In this document: piece after piece, positions 34,996 through 46,416 of the stretch | How the letters are laid out: every line of letters begins with the position of its first letter | How positions within the stretch are numbered: position 1 is the stretch's first letter | Assembly: GCF_003144115.1 (NCBI RefSeq) | Contig: NW_020312014.1 | Span: forward strand, 284,620 to 348,619 | Source of the DNA: Tilletiopsis washingtonensis | Taxonomy: Eukaryota; Basidiomycota; Exobasidiomycetes; Entylomatales | Reading direction: 5' to 3' | DNA: 64,000 bases | Position numbers and translations under genes: made by a program | The notes under the pieces: model-generated | Database searches by the model: none | What the model saw: only the letters and a program-made list of their open reading frames with translations | Told to the model about the DNA's origin: nothing

Positions 34996-37349
34996 TCACC
35001 GCCCGTTCGCGACGACAGTGCTGGCAGCACGAGGCACAGCAGGCTTCGCCGGTGTGCTCTCCTCCACCTCCTCGCCCTCGCCCGTCCAGAAGACGAGAGA
35101 GAGGCGTGCCCAGACCCACATGACGCCCAGAGCGCAGTACACGCTCGTGAGCATCAGCGGCAGGAACTCAAGGCTGGCCTCCTTGACTGGCGGCGAAGCT
35201 TGAGTAGAGACGGATATCGGCGCAGAGGCAGGCGCGGATGTTGGAAGCACTGCGTCGGCTGCGGCTTCTGTGGCTGAAGCCGCAGCCGCCGAGATCGTGG
35301 AGACAGGCGAGACCTCGCTCGTCTGTGAGAATACACCTGCAACGCTGCCTGTCAGATGCGACAGCGCCGCGACTGCACTCTCGCTGGCCTCCGACGCGAT
35401 GCTGCTGGCGCTTTGCAAGATGCCCGTGACCTCCTCGCTGGCGCCAGGGACGGCGCTGACACTTGCTTCTGACGCAGCTTCGCTGACGGCCTGTGGTGCC
35501 TCGACAGTGGCCTCTGCCTTGATTATGTCGGTCTCCGCAAAAGGCTCCTCGGCATCCTCGAGGGGGGTGCTAGTAGCTGCGGGCGTTGCTGGGGCGAGCA
35601 GACTGCTTGCGGACTCTGCCAGCGACGATGGAAGGACGTTCTCTGCCTGCACACCTGGAAGGATGGTCTGGCTGTTGATGGCAGTCACGACCGGCGTGAC
35701 CGCAGCGGCCACGAGCGTCGCAGCTGGAGCGACGAGCGATGAGGCCTTGCTGATGGCTTCGCTGAGCGCGCTCGGAGGAGTCACGTCCGCCAGCGGCTGG
35801 CTCGGCGACGGAAAGAGCAGCGGGTGGAGCAGACTGGTGTACGCTAGCAGGCCGGCGAAGCCGAGCAGATAGGCGTGCTCTGCGAAGTGTGCCAAAACGC
35901 CCAGGTTGGTCGGCACTGGCCGAAACACGTTGCGGTTGAGCGGCACGAAGACGCAGAGCGCCCAGACGATAGAGTAGGCGATCTTGACGATGCTTTCGCG
36001 AGCCGAGAAAAGCAACGGGAAGAGGCCGACGACGCCAGCGACGGAGAGGACGAGCGTGAGGCGCGCGTGTGCGTGCGAGAGAGGCGCGAGCAGCGTCAGT
36101 GGTAGCAGAGGCAGCAGGATGGCCTTCTCGTGCACGTGGTAGCCAAAGATGAAGGACGTGAGGCCGGAGAGCGTGATGGCCATGACGAAGGAGGCGTACG
36201 TCGGCCGAGTCCAGAGGCGCAGCGAGAAGGCCAGAAGTGGCAGTGCCGTGAGCAGGAAGCAGTGGCCGGCGGTGATCGTCGGCAGTACTCCGAAGCTGGT
36301 GTCGCCAATGAGGCCGCGCGAGGCAGACGAGAGGCCGTTGCGTGCCGCATGCCCGTCGATGAAGCTGGCGAACAGCTGAGGGCGCAGCGAGGCAACGCGC
36401 AGAAGTACGCGGTCAGCGAATGTGTAGAGCGCCCAGAAGTTCGCCGCCCAGTAGGCGTGATTGAGACCGCGGGCGAAGGGAAAGAGGCGCGAGCAGATCT
36501 GCTGCATAATGCCGATGGGCCCGGCGGGGGCAGAGGGCGCGAGGCCGGCAAGCAGGAGCGGTGCAAAGCCGAGCACTGGCGGCAGCAGCGTGATGGTGCC
36601 GAGCGTGAAGAGGCGCGCCAGCGGACCGGCATCGGCAGCGGAGGCGCTAGTCGGCAAGACGTAGGTGCGCAGCAGAAAGACGAAGTAAGCTGGCGCGAGG
36701 TAGATGTAGATGTGCTTGAGCATGAGCAGCGATGAGAAAAGGAAGGCACACAGCAGCGGCCGTTGCTGAGGCGGACGTGAGCACGCAGCAGAGGCGATGG
36801 CTTACGAACACTCACTTCTCGCGCTGCCCAGATGCTCCAGAACAGCACACCCGTCAGGAAGCCATTGTACTGGAAGTGCATGTGGTCGACGATGACGAGG
36901 CCCGGATGCAGCAGCACAGCCGCAGCGACGAGTCGCGCCGCCTGAGTTCGCTCGGCGCTGAGCACGCGGCCCGCTGGCGGCGCAGCGAGGGCCAGCAGTG
37001 CGGCAGCGAGCACGAGCTCGGTGAGCAGCACGCTGCTGCGCATCACGAGGCGCGCCGGGGCCGAGGCATACTCGAGGCCGGCCTGCAGTGCCGTGATGCG
37101 CGGGTCGGCGAGCGCGGCGGGCGCGGCGAGGAGGCGCGAGAAGTAGGCGAAGAAGGGCGGATAGTCGAGCGTCCACGGCGACGTCTCGTCGAAGTACCAC
37201 TGCGCCAGCGGCAGGCTGCGCGTGAGGGCCAGCCAGTGGCGGTGCACCTCAAAGTCGGTCGAGTGGTAGGCGGGCACGAGGAGCAGCTTGAGGGCGAAGG
37301 AGAGGAGCAGCACGTCGCGCGCCCACGTGGGCACGCTGCGGACAGACAT
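34996..37349 (-). CDS. ALG8: ALG8-type dolichyl-P-Glc alpha-1,3-glucosyltransferase
   Basis: Predicted 767 residues from two exons: 37349-36816 and 36765-34996. ALG8 adds the second glucose to the dolichol-linked N-glycan precursor in the ER membrane. Family motifs appear in order: YHSTDFEVHRHWLALTRSLP, TSPWTLDYPPFFAYFSRLL, HMHFQYNGFLTGVLFWSIW, LMLKHIYIYLAPAYFVFLL and FGYHVHEKAILLPLLP. The LDYPPFFAY form is ALG8-like rather than ALG6-like. About ten membrane spans are visible. Yeast Alg8 is 577 residues; the excess is an Ala/Ser/Glu-rich stretch of about 200 residues (about 525-720) placed between the last two membrane spans. It is divergent from the ChaN-like gene across 386 bp. Confidence 0.92.
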
Positions 37350-37735
37350 GGCGTGCGGCAGGCGGCGTCACCGGCAGCACTCGGGCATGCGGCGGGCGAG
37401 CGCGAGGGTGGGCAGGGAGAAGGACGTGCTTGTGGTGCGGAGGAAGAAGGCCGTGCGCGAGGCGGAGCGAGCCAAACACCCCGCCCGCGCGTGCAGGTGA
37501 GAGCGGAGCCGCGGGAATCGCGGCCGCAGCTTGGCCCTGATCCTGCATCAGCTCAGCAGCCGTGCAAGGCCGTGCCTCTTTCCCGCCACCACCTTCAAGC
37601 ACAGTCAAGAGCATCGAGCATCGAGCAGCAGTAGTCTGATCCTTGCCCGGGCACCTCACGCTTCTCCGTCAATCTGGAGCGCACGTAGCGGGCGGTGCAG
37701 CGACCAGTTCCGCAGCGCCCTCCACTTGCCCGTGC
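37350..37735. promoter_or_regulatory. Divergent promoter region, ALG8 / ChaN-like gene
   Basis: These 386 bp separate outward-facing start codons. The plus-strand frame of the ChaN-like protein extends upstream to about 37643 but has no ATG there. No known motif is assigned. Confidence 0.4.
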
Positions 37736-39184
37736 ATGGCCTCGCCAGGCAGCTCCTCGCCCGAGCGCGCCATGGCGCACCCTCTGCTCAGCAGGCTCGC
37801 ACGGCCTTCGCTCTTCCTCGGGCCGCATCCGTCGCTGCGAGCCTCGTGCGTGCCGCCTGCAGCTGCGCCACCGGCAAGCGGCAGTAGCGAGGCAGGCCCG
37901 TCCGCAGGCGAGCCTCCAGCGCCAGAGCGGCCACTGCGCACCTGGGCGAGCTACGCCGGCGCAGCCGGCATCTCTCGACAGGCCCATGACTTCGCGGCGC
38001 TGCTATCACCGCTGCCGCGCGTGACGTGGTTTGGCGAGCAGCACCACCAGCCGGCCGTGCTCTCGGCGCAGCTGCAGCTGCTCGCGGCTGTGCACGACGC
38101 CAGCGCAGGGCGACAGGTACACCTCGTGCTCGAGCCCTTTGCGCTGCCCGATCAAGCACTGCTAGATGCCTTTGCTCGCCGAGAGCTGCCACTCGGCAAG
38201 CTGGCGGGCCTGTACAACGAGCACTCGGAAGAGGGCTTCGGCTTGGCGCACTATGCGCCGCTGCTCGTGCTCGCGCGCGACCTCAAGGTCAAGGTGTGGG
38301 CTGGCTTCCCGCCAAGAAGCTGGGCTCGCGCCGTCTTCAAGCAGGAGCGAGCTGATGCCATGCGCGATCTGACCGCCTGGAACCGGGCACGCGCAGAGGG
38401 CACATTCGACGCTCCAGATGCAGAGGGAGGCGCACCAGATCCATGCCGCTCGGGTGCTGCGTACACACAGCTCGGCCTTCGCCCGTCTCTCCATACCCCT
38501 CCGCTGGGCGCAGCAGCGCATCGGCTCATCTATACCCTCACCACGCCGCACCGCACCTATCTCTCGTCGCTCTTCAAGCCCGACGCACCGCCAGCGTTCC
38601 CGTCGATGGTCTCGCGCGAGACTGCGCAGGCAGCCGTGGCGCATCTCAAGGACACGGCCGCCATGGCGCACTGGGAGGCCGCGGATCGACGATGGCGCGC
38701 CGCCACGCCGCCGTCCACTGAGTTCGCACCGCATCTCGTTGCGCCACAAGTGCAAGAGAAGGGCTTCGGCCCAGCGCAAGCAGTCAAGGACACGTACTTC
38801 GCGCACGTCATCCACTCTATCCTCGTCCGACATCCAGACGACATCGTCCTGGCCGTCGCTGGCGCCGGACACGTCGAGTACTACGCCGGCGCACCCGAGC
38901 GCCTGCGTGCCATGCAACGGGCGCAAGAGGGCGAGCGGAGCGAGACCGAGGAGATGCACCAGCTGCTCGTCGTCACCAAGCCCGAAGACTCCGCTGTCTG
39001 GGGCACGGAGAAGCCCGAGCCCAGCAAGCCGGCGGCAGCTGCCATGAGCGGCTGGGAGGAGCTCGACCTGTGGGAGCGACCGTGTGCCGATGCGGTCGTG
39101 CTGTACGAGTGGGACAACGGAGATGCTGCGTCGGATGGCGAGCCAGCGAGCAACGCACAGCCGGCCGAGAGCAGCAGCAAGTAG
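37736..39184 (+). CDS. ChaN-like / haem-binding-uptake (Tiki superfamily) domain protein
   Basis: Single exon, 482 residues from the first in-frame ATG (37736); a second ATG at 37772 begins MAHPLLSRLARPSLFL, an Arg-bearing amphipathic start that could be a mitochondrial presequence. The folded part matches the ChaN/Cofac_haem_bdg family: VTWFGEQHHQPAVLSAQLQL, VHLVLEPFALPDQALLDAF, FGLAHYAPLLVLARDLKVKV with WAGFPPRSWAR, and near the C-terminus VIHSILVRHPDDIVLAVAGA followed by GHVEYYAG. In bacterial ChaN this fold binds haem; in Tiki-like relatives it is a metalloprotease, and the EQHH and GHVEY residues fall where such ligands lie. Function in fungi is not established to my knowledge. It is the only sizeable intron-free gene here. 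Confidence 0.75.
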   Translation: MASPGSSSPERAMAHPLLSRLARPSLFLGPHPSLRASCVPPAAAPPASGSSEAGPSAGEPPAPERPLRTWASYAGAAGISRQAHDFAALLSPLPRVTWFGEQHHQPAVLSAQLQLLAAVHDASAGRQVHLVLEPFALPDQALLDAFARRELPLGKLAGLYNEHSEEGFGLAHYAPLLVLARDLKVKVWAGFPPRSWARAVFKQERADAMRDLTAWNRARAEGTFDAPDAEGGAPDPCRSGAAYTQLGLRPSLHTPPLGAAAHRLIYTLTTPHRTYLSSLFKPDAPPAFPSMVSRETAQAAVAHLKDTAAMAHWEAADRRWRAATPPSTEFAPHLVAPQVQEKGFGPAQAVKDTYFAHVIHSILVRHPDDIVLAVAGAGHVEYYAGAPERLRAMQRAQEGERSETEEMHQLLVVTKPEDSAVWGTEKPEPSKPAAAAMSGWEELDLWERPCADAVVLYEWDNGDAASDGEPASNAQPAESSSK

Positions 39185-39231
39185 CGGTCTGTCTGTAGCG
39201 CACGCCGTAGTGACTCGACATTAGACGTACT

Positions 39232-40466
39232 TCATTGCTTGTCCCTGTCCTCCGCTATCCGCGTGCCCGTGTCTGCTGCCCGCGAGCCATTCTCTGAGCT
39301 GCGCCGCTCCTTCGCCTGGTTCGCTTCGAGCCATTCTCGCACGCTCGTGCGATCGGCAAACTCGACCATGCCGCCGTGCTCGTCGCGCACGCGCCCGCCG
39401 CCGCTGGGATGGTAGAGCCATGCGATGTGGGCGCAGACGCAGCGCAGCTCTGCCTCGGTCACGTCTAGCAGCGCCCACCACGGCGGGTCCAGCGGCAGCG
39501 CTGGCCGCTTCTCCGCAGGGCCGGGCGCGTGCAGCAGGTTGTAGTAGATGCTCGCAGCTGCCAGGACGTGCGGGGCGAAGAGACAGTACACTGGCGTTTG
39601 CAGCCTGCGAGCGCAAGTCAGCTCTGCCAAACACACCGCAACCTGAGCGACACTCACGCATCGTTCAGCGTGCCCCAACACCTCTGCGCAAAGCCGTCCC
39701 AACGCTCGCCGCCCGTGGCGCCGAGCATCTGCAGATAGTTGACAAGCGTGGCGTACGGCAGCGAGAGGCTGGTGTTGAAGCCGAGCCGCTTGAGCACCTG
39801 CATCTCCGCCACAACCAGTGCGTCCTTTGCCTCGTAGAAGGAGGCATCAAAGTAGCCCACCGGCGCATGCGAGAAGCGCGATGACGCAGGCTTGCCAGGC
39901 GCACGCGGCAGCTCGAGACTGCGAGATGACGGCGACATGGAAGAGGCATGCGAGGCGCGTGCCAGCAGATAGCTCATGACGTTGAGCAGGTCGCGGATGC
40001 GCACCGGCGACTCCTCGAGCTTCGAGGCGAGGAAGAGCACGCCAGGGACGATCTCCTGCAACGCGGTGTGAGATGCGAGGATGCAAGGGCACACACGGCA
40101 GCTTCCAGTGCGGAGGCGAAGTCGAGCAGTCCGCGGACGTGCTGCCATCCAGTGATGCTGCTAGACCTTCCCGCCGCCTCGTGCACCGCTATCATGTCCC
40201 TCCACACGGCCTTTGCCCTTCGCACAGACAGCGCCACTCACCCTTGTGCTGAAGTCGCGGAAGCTCGAGACATACCAGAAACGCTGGAAGAGCAGCTGCG
40301 CACTGGCCATGACGGCCTGCGGCAGGCGCAGCAGCGTGCCGGCGTCCTGGATGAGGCGGCAGCCCCAGACGCGCAGCTCGTCCTCCAGCGCACGCGGGAT
40401 GCCGTCGGCGCGCGACGGAGAGTGGCTTGCCTGCGCTGCCGACGCCAGCGGATTGAGCAGCGACAT
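39232..40466 (-). CDS. Cyclin-L-like protein
   Basis: Predicted 331 residues from three exons: 40466-40242, 40055-39658 and 39604-39232. Introns are 186 and 53 nt. The first cyclin box is clear: ELRVWGCRLIQDAGTLLRLP, QAVMASAQLLFQRFWYVSSF, then across the intron VLFLASKLEESPVRIRDLLN. This RLPQ...QRF...LASKLEES.RRIRD pattern is that of cyclin L, partner of CDK11-type kinases in pre-mRNA splicing and transcription. The second box includes VLKRLGFNTSLSLPYATLVN and YCLFAPHVLAAASIYYNLLH. The RS-rich tail of animal cyclin L is absent; only a short charged tail remains. It shares a 245-bp divergent promoter with the charged nuclear protein. Cyclin L is the best match; cyclin K/T-like is the alternative. 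Confidence 0.85.
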
Positions 40467-40711
40467 GACCGAGCGAGGCGCAGCCGGCGCTGATGCGGTG
40501 ACACACGAGGGATGGTGGTGGTGGGAGCGAAGATCGTGTGGCTTGGAGCCGCGGCGTGAGGAAGCGCGCGAAGCACGAGGCGCAGCACAGCAGGCCGCCG
40601 CGCCGCGCGTGCCTCTTGCTTCCTACCACCACCTGCCGGCTCACCGGCACCAGCGCCTGGTCACCGCTTCATCATCGCCGCCACCTCTCTGCTACGACCG
40701 CAGCGCACGTC

Positions 40712-42218
40712 ATGCCGCCGCCGTCAGCCCTCTCGCGCACCGTCGCCTCGCTCACGCGCGCCGCCATGGGTGCCGACGCGCCGGCTGCAGACGTCGGCGA
40801 CGACGAGCTGGACAAGTACATCGCAGAGATGATCCTGCGCGAGGCGCGCGAGAAGAACGCTGCCGCCGTTCGGCCTGGAAGTGGCGGCGGCAGTGGCAGC
40901 AGCGGCCGCTCGCGAGCGTGAGTGACAGAGGCTGGCAGGTGCGAAGTGGAGGTCGCCCGAGCAGTTTAGGGAGGGGTGTGAACAGAGACGCAGGGAGCGG
41001 GAGCAACCGCGAGTAGCGCGATGCACCGACCTTCACATGCTAGGAACACCTCTGCAGCACTTCAAGTACGCAGCTGACTCGCTGCACAGGCCCTCACCCA
41101 CACGAGCGGCGCCGACAAACAAGCGCTTCCTCGCCTCGATGATCCGCAGCGTCGACACGCACAACCAGGCCGTCATCGCTGCGCAGGCCGCCGAGGCCGA
41201 GTCGGCACAGCGAGCGCGTGCCGCTGAGGAGGCAGAGCTGCGCGCTGAGGCTCGGCGCCAGTACCGCGAGGCCTGGCGTGCCGGCGAGGGCACTCGGGCG
41301 TGGAGCGCTGCCGAGCCGCGCAGCGTGAGCATTCGAGGCAGCGCGTCGAGCAGCCGAGAGCCGAGCCGGCCAAGCAGCCGCACGGACGATCGCGAAGACC
41401 GTAGAGAGCACGATGCGAGGCGGAGAGATGATGCTGCGGCAGACGAGCGCGCCCGCGAGGCCCGTCGTGCTCGCGAGAAGGAGGCAGACCTGCGCAAACG
41501 CTTGCTGGGCGGCCGGCATCTCGACGCCGAGCGCTCGAGCTCTGCTTCAAGCTCATCGCGGCGCCGAAGCCGCAGTCCCGAGCACGACGGGCGCAGCAGG
41601 GATCGGGACCGATCACGGCGCTCTCGGTACGAGGAAGAGGACGAGGAGGAAGCAGAGCGGCGGCGAAGGCGAAGGCGGCTCGAGCGCGAGCACGACGAAG
41701 CGCGCAGGCGAGAAGACGAGCGCCGCTCGCAGCACACTGCTTCTCCCCGCACACGCAGTCCTTCTCGGCGCTCTTCTCCGGCCTCTCATCGCACAGCGAG
41801 CTCTTCGCGTGCACATGCCGCCGAGCGCGTGCCACACGACTCTGGAGAGTCACCGGCGCCGCTGCCCGACCCGTCGCTGTACTCGTCGAAGATGGACAAG
41901 TACTTCGATCCGGCCTACGACCCGGCGCTCGACGTGAGTCTGGAGGCCACGACGGACGAGAACGGCCTGGTGGCCGACGGCGGCTGGGACCGCATGCTGG
42001 ATGTGGTGCGCGAGCGCGAGGATGCCAAGCGGCGCGCCAAGGACGAGCGGCGGCGGGAGAAGGACGACAAGCGGCGGCGGAAGGAGCTGCGCAAGGAGGG
42101 TCGCTTGGCTCGCTCTTCGGCACTGAGCAGCGACGAGGAGCCTGCAGAGGCGTCAGCTCCGCAGCCGGTGCGCGCCACGCGCGAGTGGGATCTGGGCAAG
42201 GTCAAGGATCTGGCGTAG
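40712..42218 (+). CDS. Highly charged, RS/RE-rich nuclear-type protein of unknown function
   Basis: Predicted 444 residues from two exons: 40712-40917 and 41090-42218. The intron is 172 nt; of several acceptors only the one at 41087-41089 keeps frame. Ordered short blocks suggest a conserved family: DDELDKYIAEMILREAREKN near residue 28, PTNKRFLASMIRSVDTHN after the junction, SKMDKYFDPAYDPALDV and GWDRMLDVVREREDAKRR near the C-terminus, and a terminal WDLGKVKDL. Between them lie long Arg/Glu/Asp/Ser-rich runs (RSRDRDRSRRSR type), typical of splicing or mRNA-processing factors. I cannot name the family. Sharing a promoter with the cyclin-L-like gene would fit an RNA-processing role, but that is inference. 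Confidence 0.75.
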
Positions 42219-42291
42219 CAGCCGCGTCGCTCGGTCAATCTTATTCGCGCCCCGTGGCCCACAGCTTAGTGACAGATCTGTGCAAGCTCGC

Positions 42292-44441
42292 TCAATCAAA
42301 GTGACCTGCGAGACAGAGAACGTCAGCGGCGGGCGAGTGTGAGCCGCGCGCATGGACGCACCCCAAACCCCGGCCTTCTGGAAGCTCTCGACCATCTCCT
42401 GTACGCCTTGCGGCGCAAAGGTGCGCCGCGGCGTCCAGCCAATCACGCGCTCGATCTTGGAGCTGTCGAGCGCAATGCAGCGCTGCGCCACAGCTTCTTG
42501 GTCGAGGAAGAGCGTGAAGGGCGTGTAGGTGATGGGCGGCACGGCATTGGCCTTGAGCTTCGTCGCCTCCTCCATGTGCTGTGCGAGGCGTGTCAGCGGT
42601 GAGGCACAGCTGAAGCATGGTACTGCTCACCTTCTCGTTCATCTCGTCAACGACCGAGGCCAGGTTCAGCCTTGCCCACGCGTTGATGGCCGCGTTGACG
42701 AAGCCGGTCTCGACGTTGTAGTCTGCAGTGCTGCGCTCAGTACTCAGCGCCGCTACGTAGCAGACTGCCACTCACGCCGGCCAATGACGTCGAGCAGCTT
42801 GCCCTGGTCCGTGTCGCGGCCGTCGGTGACGTTGAACACGGGCGCCTTGGGCGTCTTGGCGCGCGGGCAGCACAGCTCGATGTCCTTGTTCCAGTCGACG
42901 CCCAGACCCTTGCCCTTGTCCTTGGGCGCCACGGCCGGCAGCAGCTCGCCGGCGAGCTCGTTGGCCTCGGCGCGCGACCGCGTCACGAGCCACTGTGCCG
43001 TCGCCCAGGCTGCCGAGCACCAGTCGGTCGAGTGCAGGCTGTTCAGCCGCAGATCGGCAGACCACCTGTGCGGGACGTCAGCCTGACTAGCAGGATTCTC
43101 GTTCGCGGCACAGCTCACAAGATCTTTACTGGCTCCTTCAGCGAGCGATAGATCTCTCCGAAGGCGATGCGTGGCGGCACTGAAGGGGTGTATGAGTGAT
43201 GCGCCCTGCAGCACATGGCACTGCTACGCACGCTCTCCATGGTACTGTGTCGGGCCCCAGATGCCTGCCGAGCGCAGAATCGCAACCGGCAGGCTGCGGT
43301 AGTGACAGCATCAGCAACAGCGTCTGCTGCGACCTGCAGCTTGACTCACTCCTCGACGTTCGCCACTGCCCGCTCCGCCTCGTACCAGAAGTACGAACGC
43401 GGACCCTTCTGCATTGAGCGCTGTGCCGGGCTCGTGCTCTCGCGGATCAGGCCCTCGTCCATCTTGCTCTTCCAGAATGGCGGCGTGTCGCGCACGTATG
43501 CCTTGACGCCTCGCCGTGCCGCCTCGGCCGCGAGCATGCCCGCCAGCTTGGTAGTGCGCTCGAGCAGTAGTTGCGCGGGCACGTCTGCGAAGTACCTGTC
43601 AGCGACTAGGCGAAACAGAGAGTGCAGTCGAGACGTACCAGCTGAGAGCACTCCCTCGCCTGTCAGGTCAAACACGATGTCCCACGGCCCGTTCGGCCCC
43701 GGCTCGAAGACGCTTGCTGCCGTCGCTGCAGGCCAACTGTCAGCCATGCGTGTAGCACACGCTCTGCCACGCTCTTTCGGGACGCACCAGGGATAGTCAA
43801 ATTCGCTTGCCGGTACTCCACCCGAGGGTCCTTCAGCGCCGCGAGCACGGGCGGGTCGACGAAGCTGCGGGTCGGCAGGTCAGCACACGCCTGCTGACGA
43901 CTGCGCACGGGCCTCGGCCAAAAGACACGGCGTGCAGCGGTACACAACAGCAAGCGTCTTGGGCTATTCTCACGCTCAGGCCGCCTCGTCTGGCCTGCAG
44001 TGCGGCGGACTCGACGACGTGTCTCGATCTCCTCGCTGACGCTCGGGCCTTGCGAGAAGATCAGCGAGGCTGGCTCGCAGCGCCGACACATTGCCGAGCT
44101 GATGTTTTGTGACTGCCTTACAGGCGCTATCTCACACCGCCCGAATGGCTCAGCGATGGGACTCGAGGCCCACGCAGGAGCTGCGCACAAGCCGGGAGAG
44201 TGCCGCGAGCGGACGAGCTGCACACGGCCTCACGGGTCACTCACGTGCTGCTGCCCTCTGAGCTGACGAAGAACTTGTCGACGAGACGCACGCTGCCCAG
44301 CGCCTGCTGTGCGCCGGCGCCGGCGGCACTGCTGGCCTCGGGCGCCGAGCCGTTGCCGTGCAGCAGCGCGAGGAGCCAGACGAGCAGCGGGCGCGCCAGG
44401 TGCTGCATGCCGCCGAGGATGAGGACGTTGTGCGGCGCCAT
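42292..44441 (-). CDS. NAD(P)-binding epimerase/dehydratase-like protein, ten exons
   Basis: Predicted 443 residues from ten exons: 44441-44245, 43864-43788, 43725-43639, 43584-43350, 43293-43232, 43179-43119, 43065-42776, 42722-42631, 42578-42362 and 42305-42292. Every junction keeps frame, and the last exon adds only HFD and a stop. The N-terminus has a nucleotide-binding start (NVLILGGMQHLARPLL) and a following acidic turn (VRLVDKFF). Later blocks (PWDIVFDLTGEGV, LPVAILRSAGIWGP, LHSTDWCSAAWATAQWL, VIGWTPRRTFAPQG) fit an extended short-chain dehydrogenase / NAD-dependent epimerase fold. I do not see the classic YxxxK catalytic pair, so it may bind nucleotide without standard activity. Intron 1 is 380 nt, several times longer than usual here. 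Substrate unknown. Confidence 0.8.
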
Positions 44442-46416
44442 GGCGGGCAGGCGGAGCGGGATGGTGGAGTGAAAGAGAAGAAGCCGCTGGCCTGGACGGG
44501 GCACGAGAAGACGAGGTGGTGGAGAGGAGCAAAGGCGCGAGCAAGTAGCCGACGGGCACCAAGAGTCAGAGTGCCGCGCTTTAGCTCTCTTCAGCTGGCG
44601 GCCTCGTCGGGAGCTCCGCGGAAGTGCGCCCCTGATCGCTGGGTGCGGCGGGCCCGGACTCCTATCGCGAGTCAGCGCAGGCGGCCTGCCTGTGCTGGGA
44701 AGAGCACTGTGTCTGAGTCCAAAGCCCAGAAAAGCGGTTGATCGACTCGCTGGCCGGCGAGAAGCGCTGCGAGAGAGAAGGAGACCGGCACCGGCTCCTG
44801 AGCGCGCGCGCGTGCCGCCGAGAAGCACACGCACGCATCGGCGCAGGCCCATGCCGCCATGCCTCGCAAGGCGCTGCGCTGGCGGCAGACGTGCACGCTG
44901 CTGAGACACTTCCGCAAGCTGTACCGCAGCTTGCTCTGCTCGGCGCATCACATCGAGGTGAGGGCTGAGGTTCAAGAGGCAGCAGCCGCTCAGGCAGGCA
45001 CCCGAGCCGGCGCCGGTGCCTGCCGCTGTTGCTTTGTGCCTGCGGCTGCGCTCGGGCCGCCGGCCGTGCGCGCCGCGGCTTGCGGCCGAGCGGAGCTAGG
45101 CGCGGGAGCAGCACGGCGGAGCTTTGCTCGCCGGCCAAGGCGCCGCGAGCCTGCTGCTGACCATCCCGCCGCCTCGTTCAGCCTGATCCCATCTGATCGT
45201 TGCCGCACGGCGCAGCTCCGTATGCAGATGGCTACGAAGTTTGCTTCATGAAGCTCAGCTCCGGCTCCGACGCTTGTGCAGCGCTCTGCCTGCGGGCCTG
45301 CTGCGGGCCGCCCGTTTTGTGCTGGACCTTGCCGAAGCTGCCGGATGGCTTGAGGTTTGCGGCCACGGCTTGCTTTGCCCGACGCTTTGGGAGGGTCTGC
45401 CTAACCTCAGCACCTTCAGTTTGAGGCGTGCTCATTCCGCCATCGCTGCACATTGTGAAGTCCAGCCGGCAGTTGAGAGCACGGCTCTCGCAAGCCAGCG
45501 GGCGGGCCGCTTCCTCGCCCTAGTTGGTGGGCGATCGAAGGCGCAGCAGCAAGCGGGTGCCGGAGGTGCGTCCAGCACAGAGCTGCAAGACCGGGCTTGG
45601 CGCAGCTAGTCTGCTTCAGCCGTGCAGGATCAGGAGCATTTCTCGGATCCGGTCGGGTCGGAGGGTCGGCGTGCGCAAGCGTGCTGCGCCTTCCGAGCGG
45701 CTCGTGAGCAGAGCCGTAGAAGTGGCGGCGCAGCACTAGACTCTAGCTCGCACGAAGGCGGCCGCTTGCGTGCTCAGCGCCGGAAGATCAGGCCGTGCCC
45801 AAGGCTCGGGTCTCGCCGACGGCACTTGCAGGGAGCATGCCGCCGCCGCACCCCAGCAAAGCGGCCGTGCCTCACGGACTTTCGCCGCCCGCCTGATCAT
45901 CGGAGCGCTCGGGCCGAGGTGACGGCACCGGCTTCGGAAATCTCTGCTTGCTGTCTGTAGCTGGCGTGCCGCGCTGCGAGATGAGGTGAAGGGCTGGCAG
46001 AGGGCGCCGTTCTTCCGGGCGCCGGCGAGGCGGCAAAAGCAGCGGATTGTCCGCGACTTGGCAGATCGGGCGCGAGCAGTTTTGCCGCCGCACGACTGCT
46101 TCCTCCGGGCCTTGAGGCGTACTCAGACATGTCTGCTGCTGCGCATCAGCTGATCCTAGCTTGAGAGGCTGCAGCAGCGGCAGCTGAGCAGCTGCAGCCG
46201 ATGAGCGCGCACAACGCCCTTCGACTCGGCGGCTGCCGCAGAGCTACGACAGCGAGTCGACGCCGAGCTCGCTCGCCCACGCCCGTCGCATTGCTCCTCG
46301 TCGTCCGAGTGTCATGTCGCGTGAGCGTCTGAAATCAAGGGTGAGCATTCGGAAGGAGGTCAGCTACCAGGATCTGCAAAAAAATTGGAGGTTTCATCAT
46401 CAGGGGGCGCGAAAAA
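44442..46416. other. Gene-poor region, about 2 kb
   Basis: This is the first part of the largest gene-poor interval in the window. Open frames occur on both strands at random-looking density. One plus-strand frame at 44859-45251 starts with a short basic helix containing LYR but has no continuation I can support. No repeats, transposon ends or RNA genes were recognised. Confidence 0.45.

Noticed and set aside
44859-45251. Small open frame starting with a basic helix containing an LYR tripeptide
   Set aside because: It could suggest an LYR-motif mitochondrial protein, but the Phe and downstream helix expected in that family are missing and no further exon fits.
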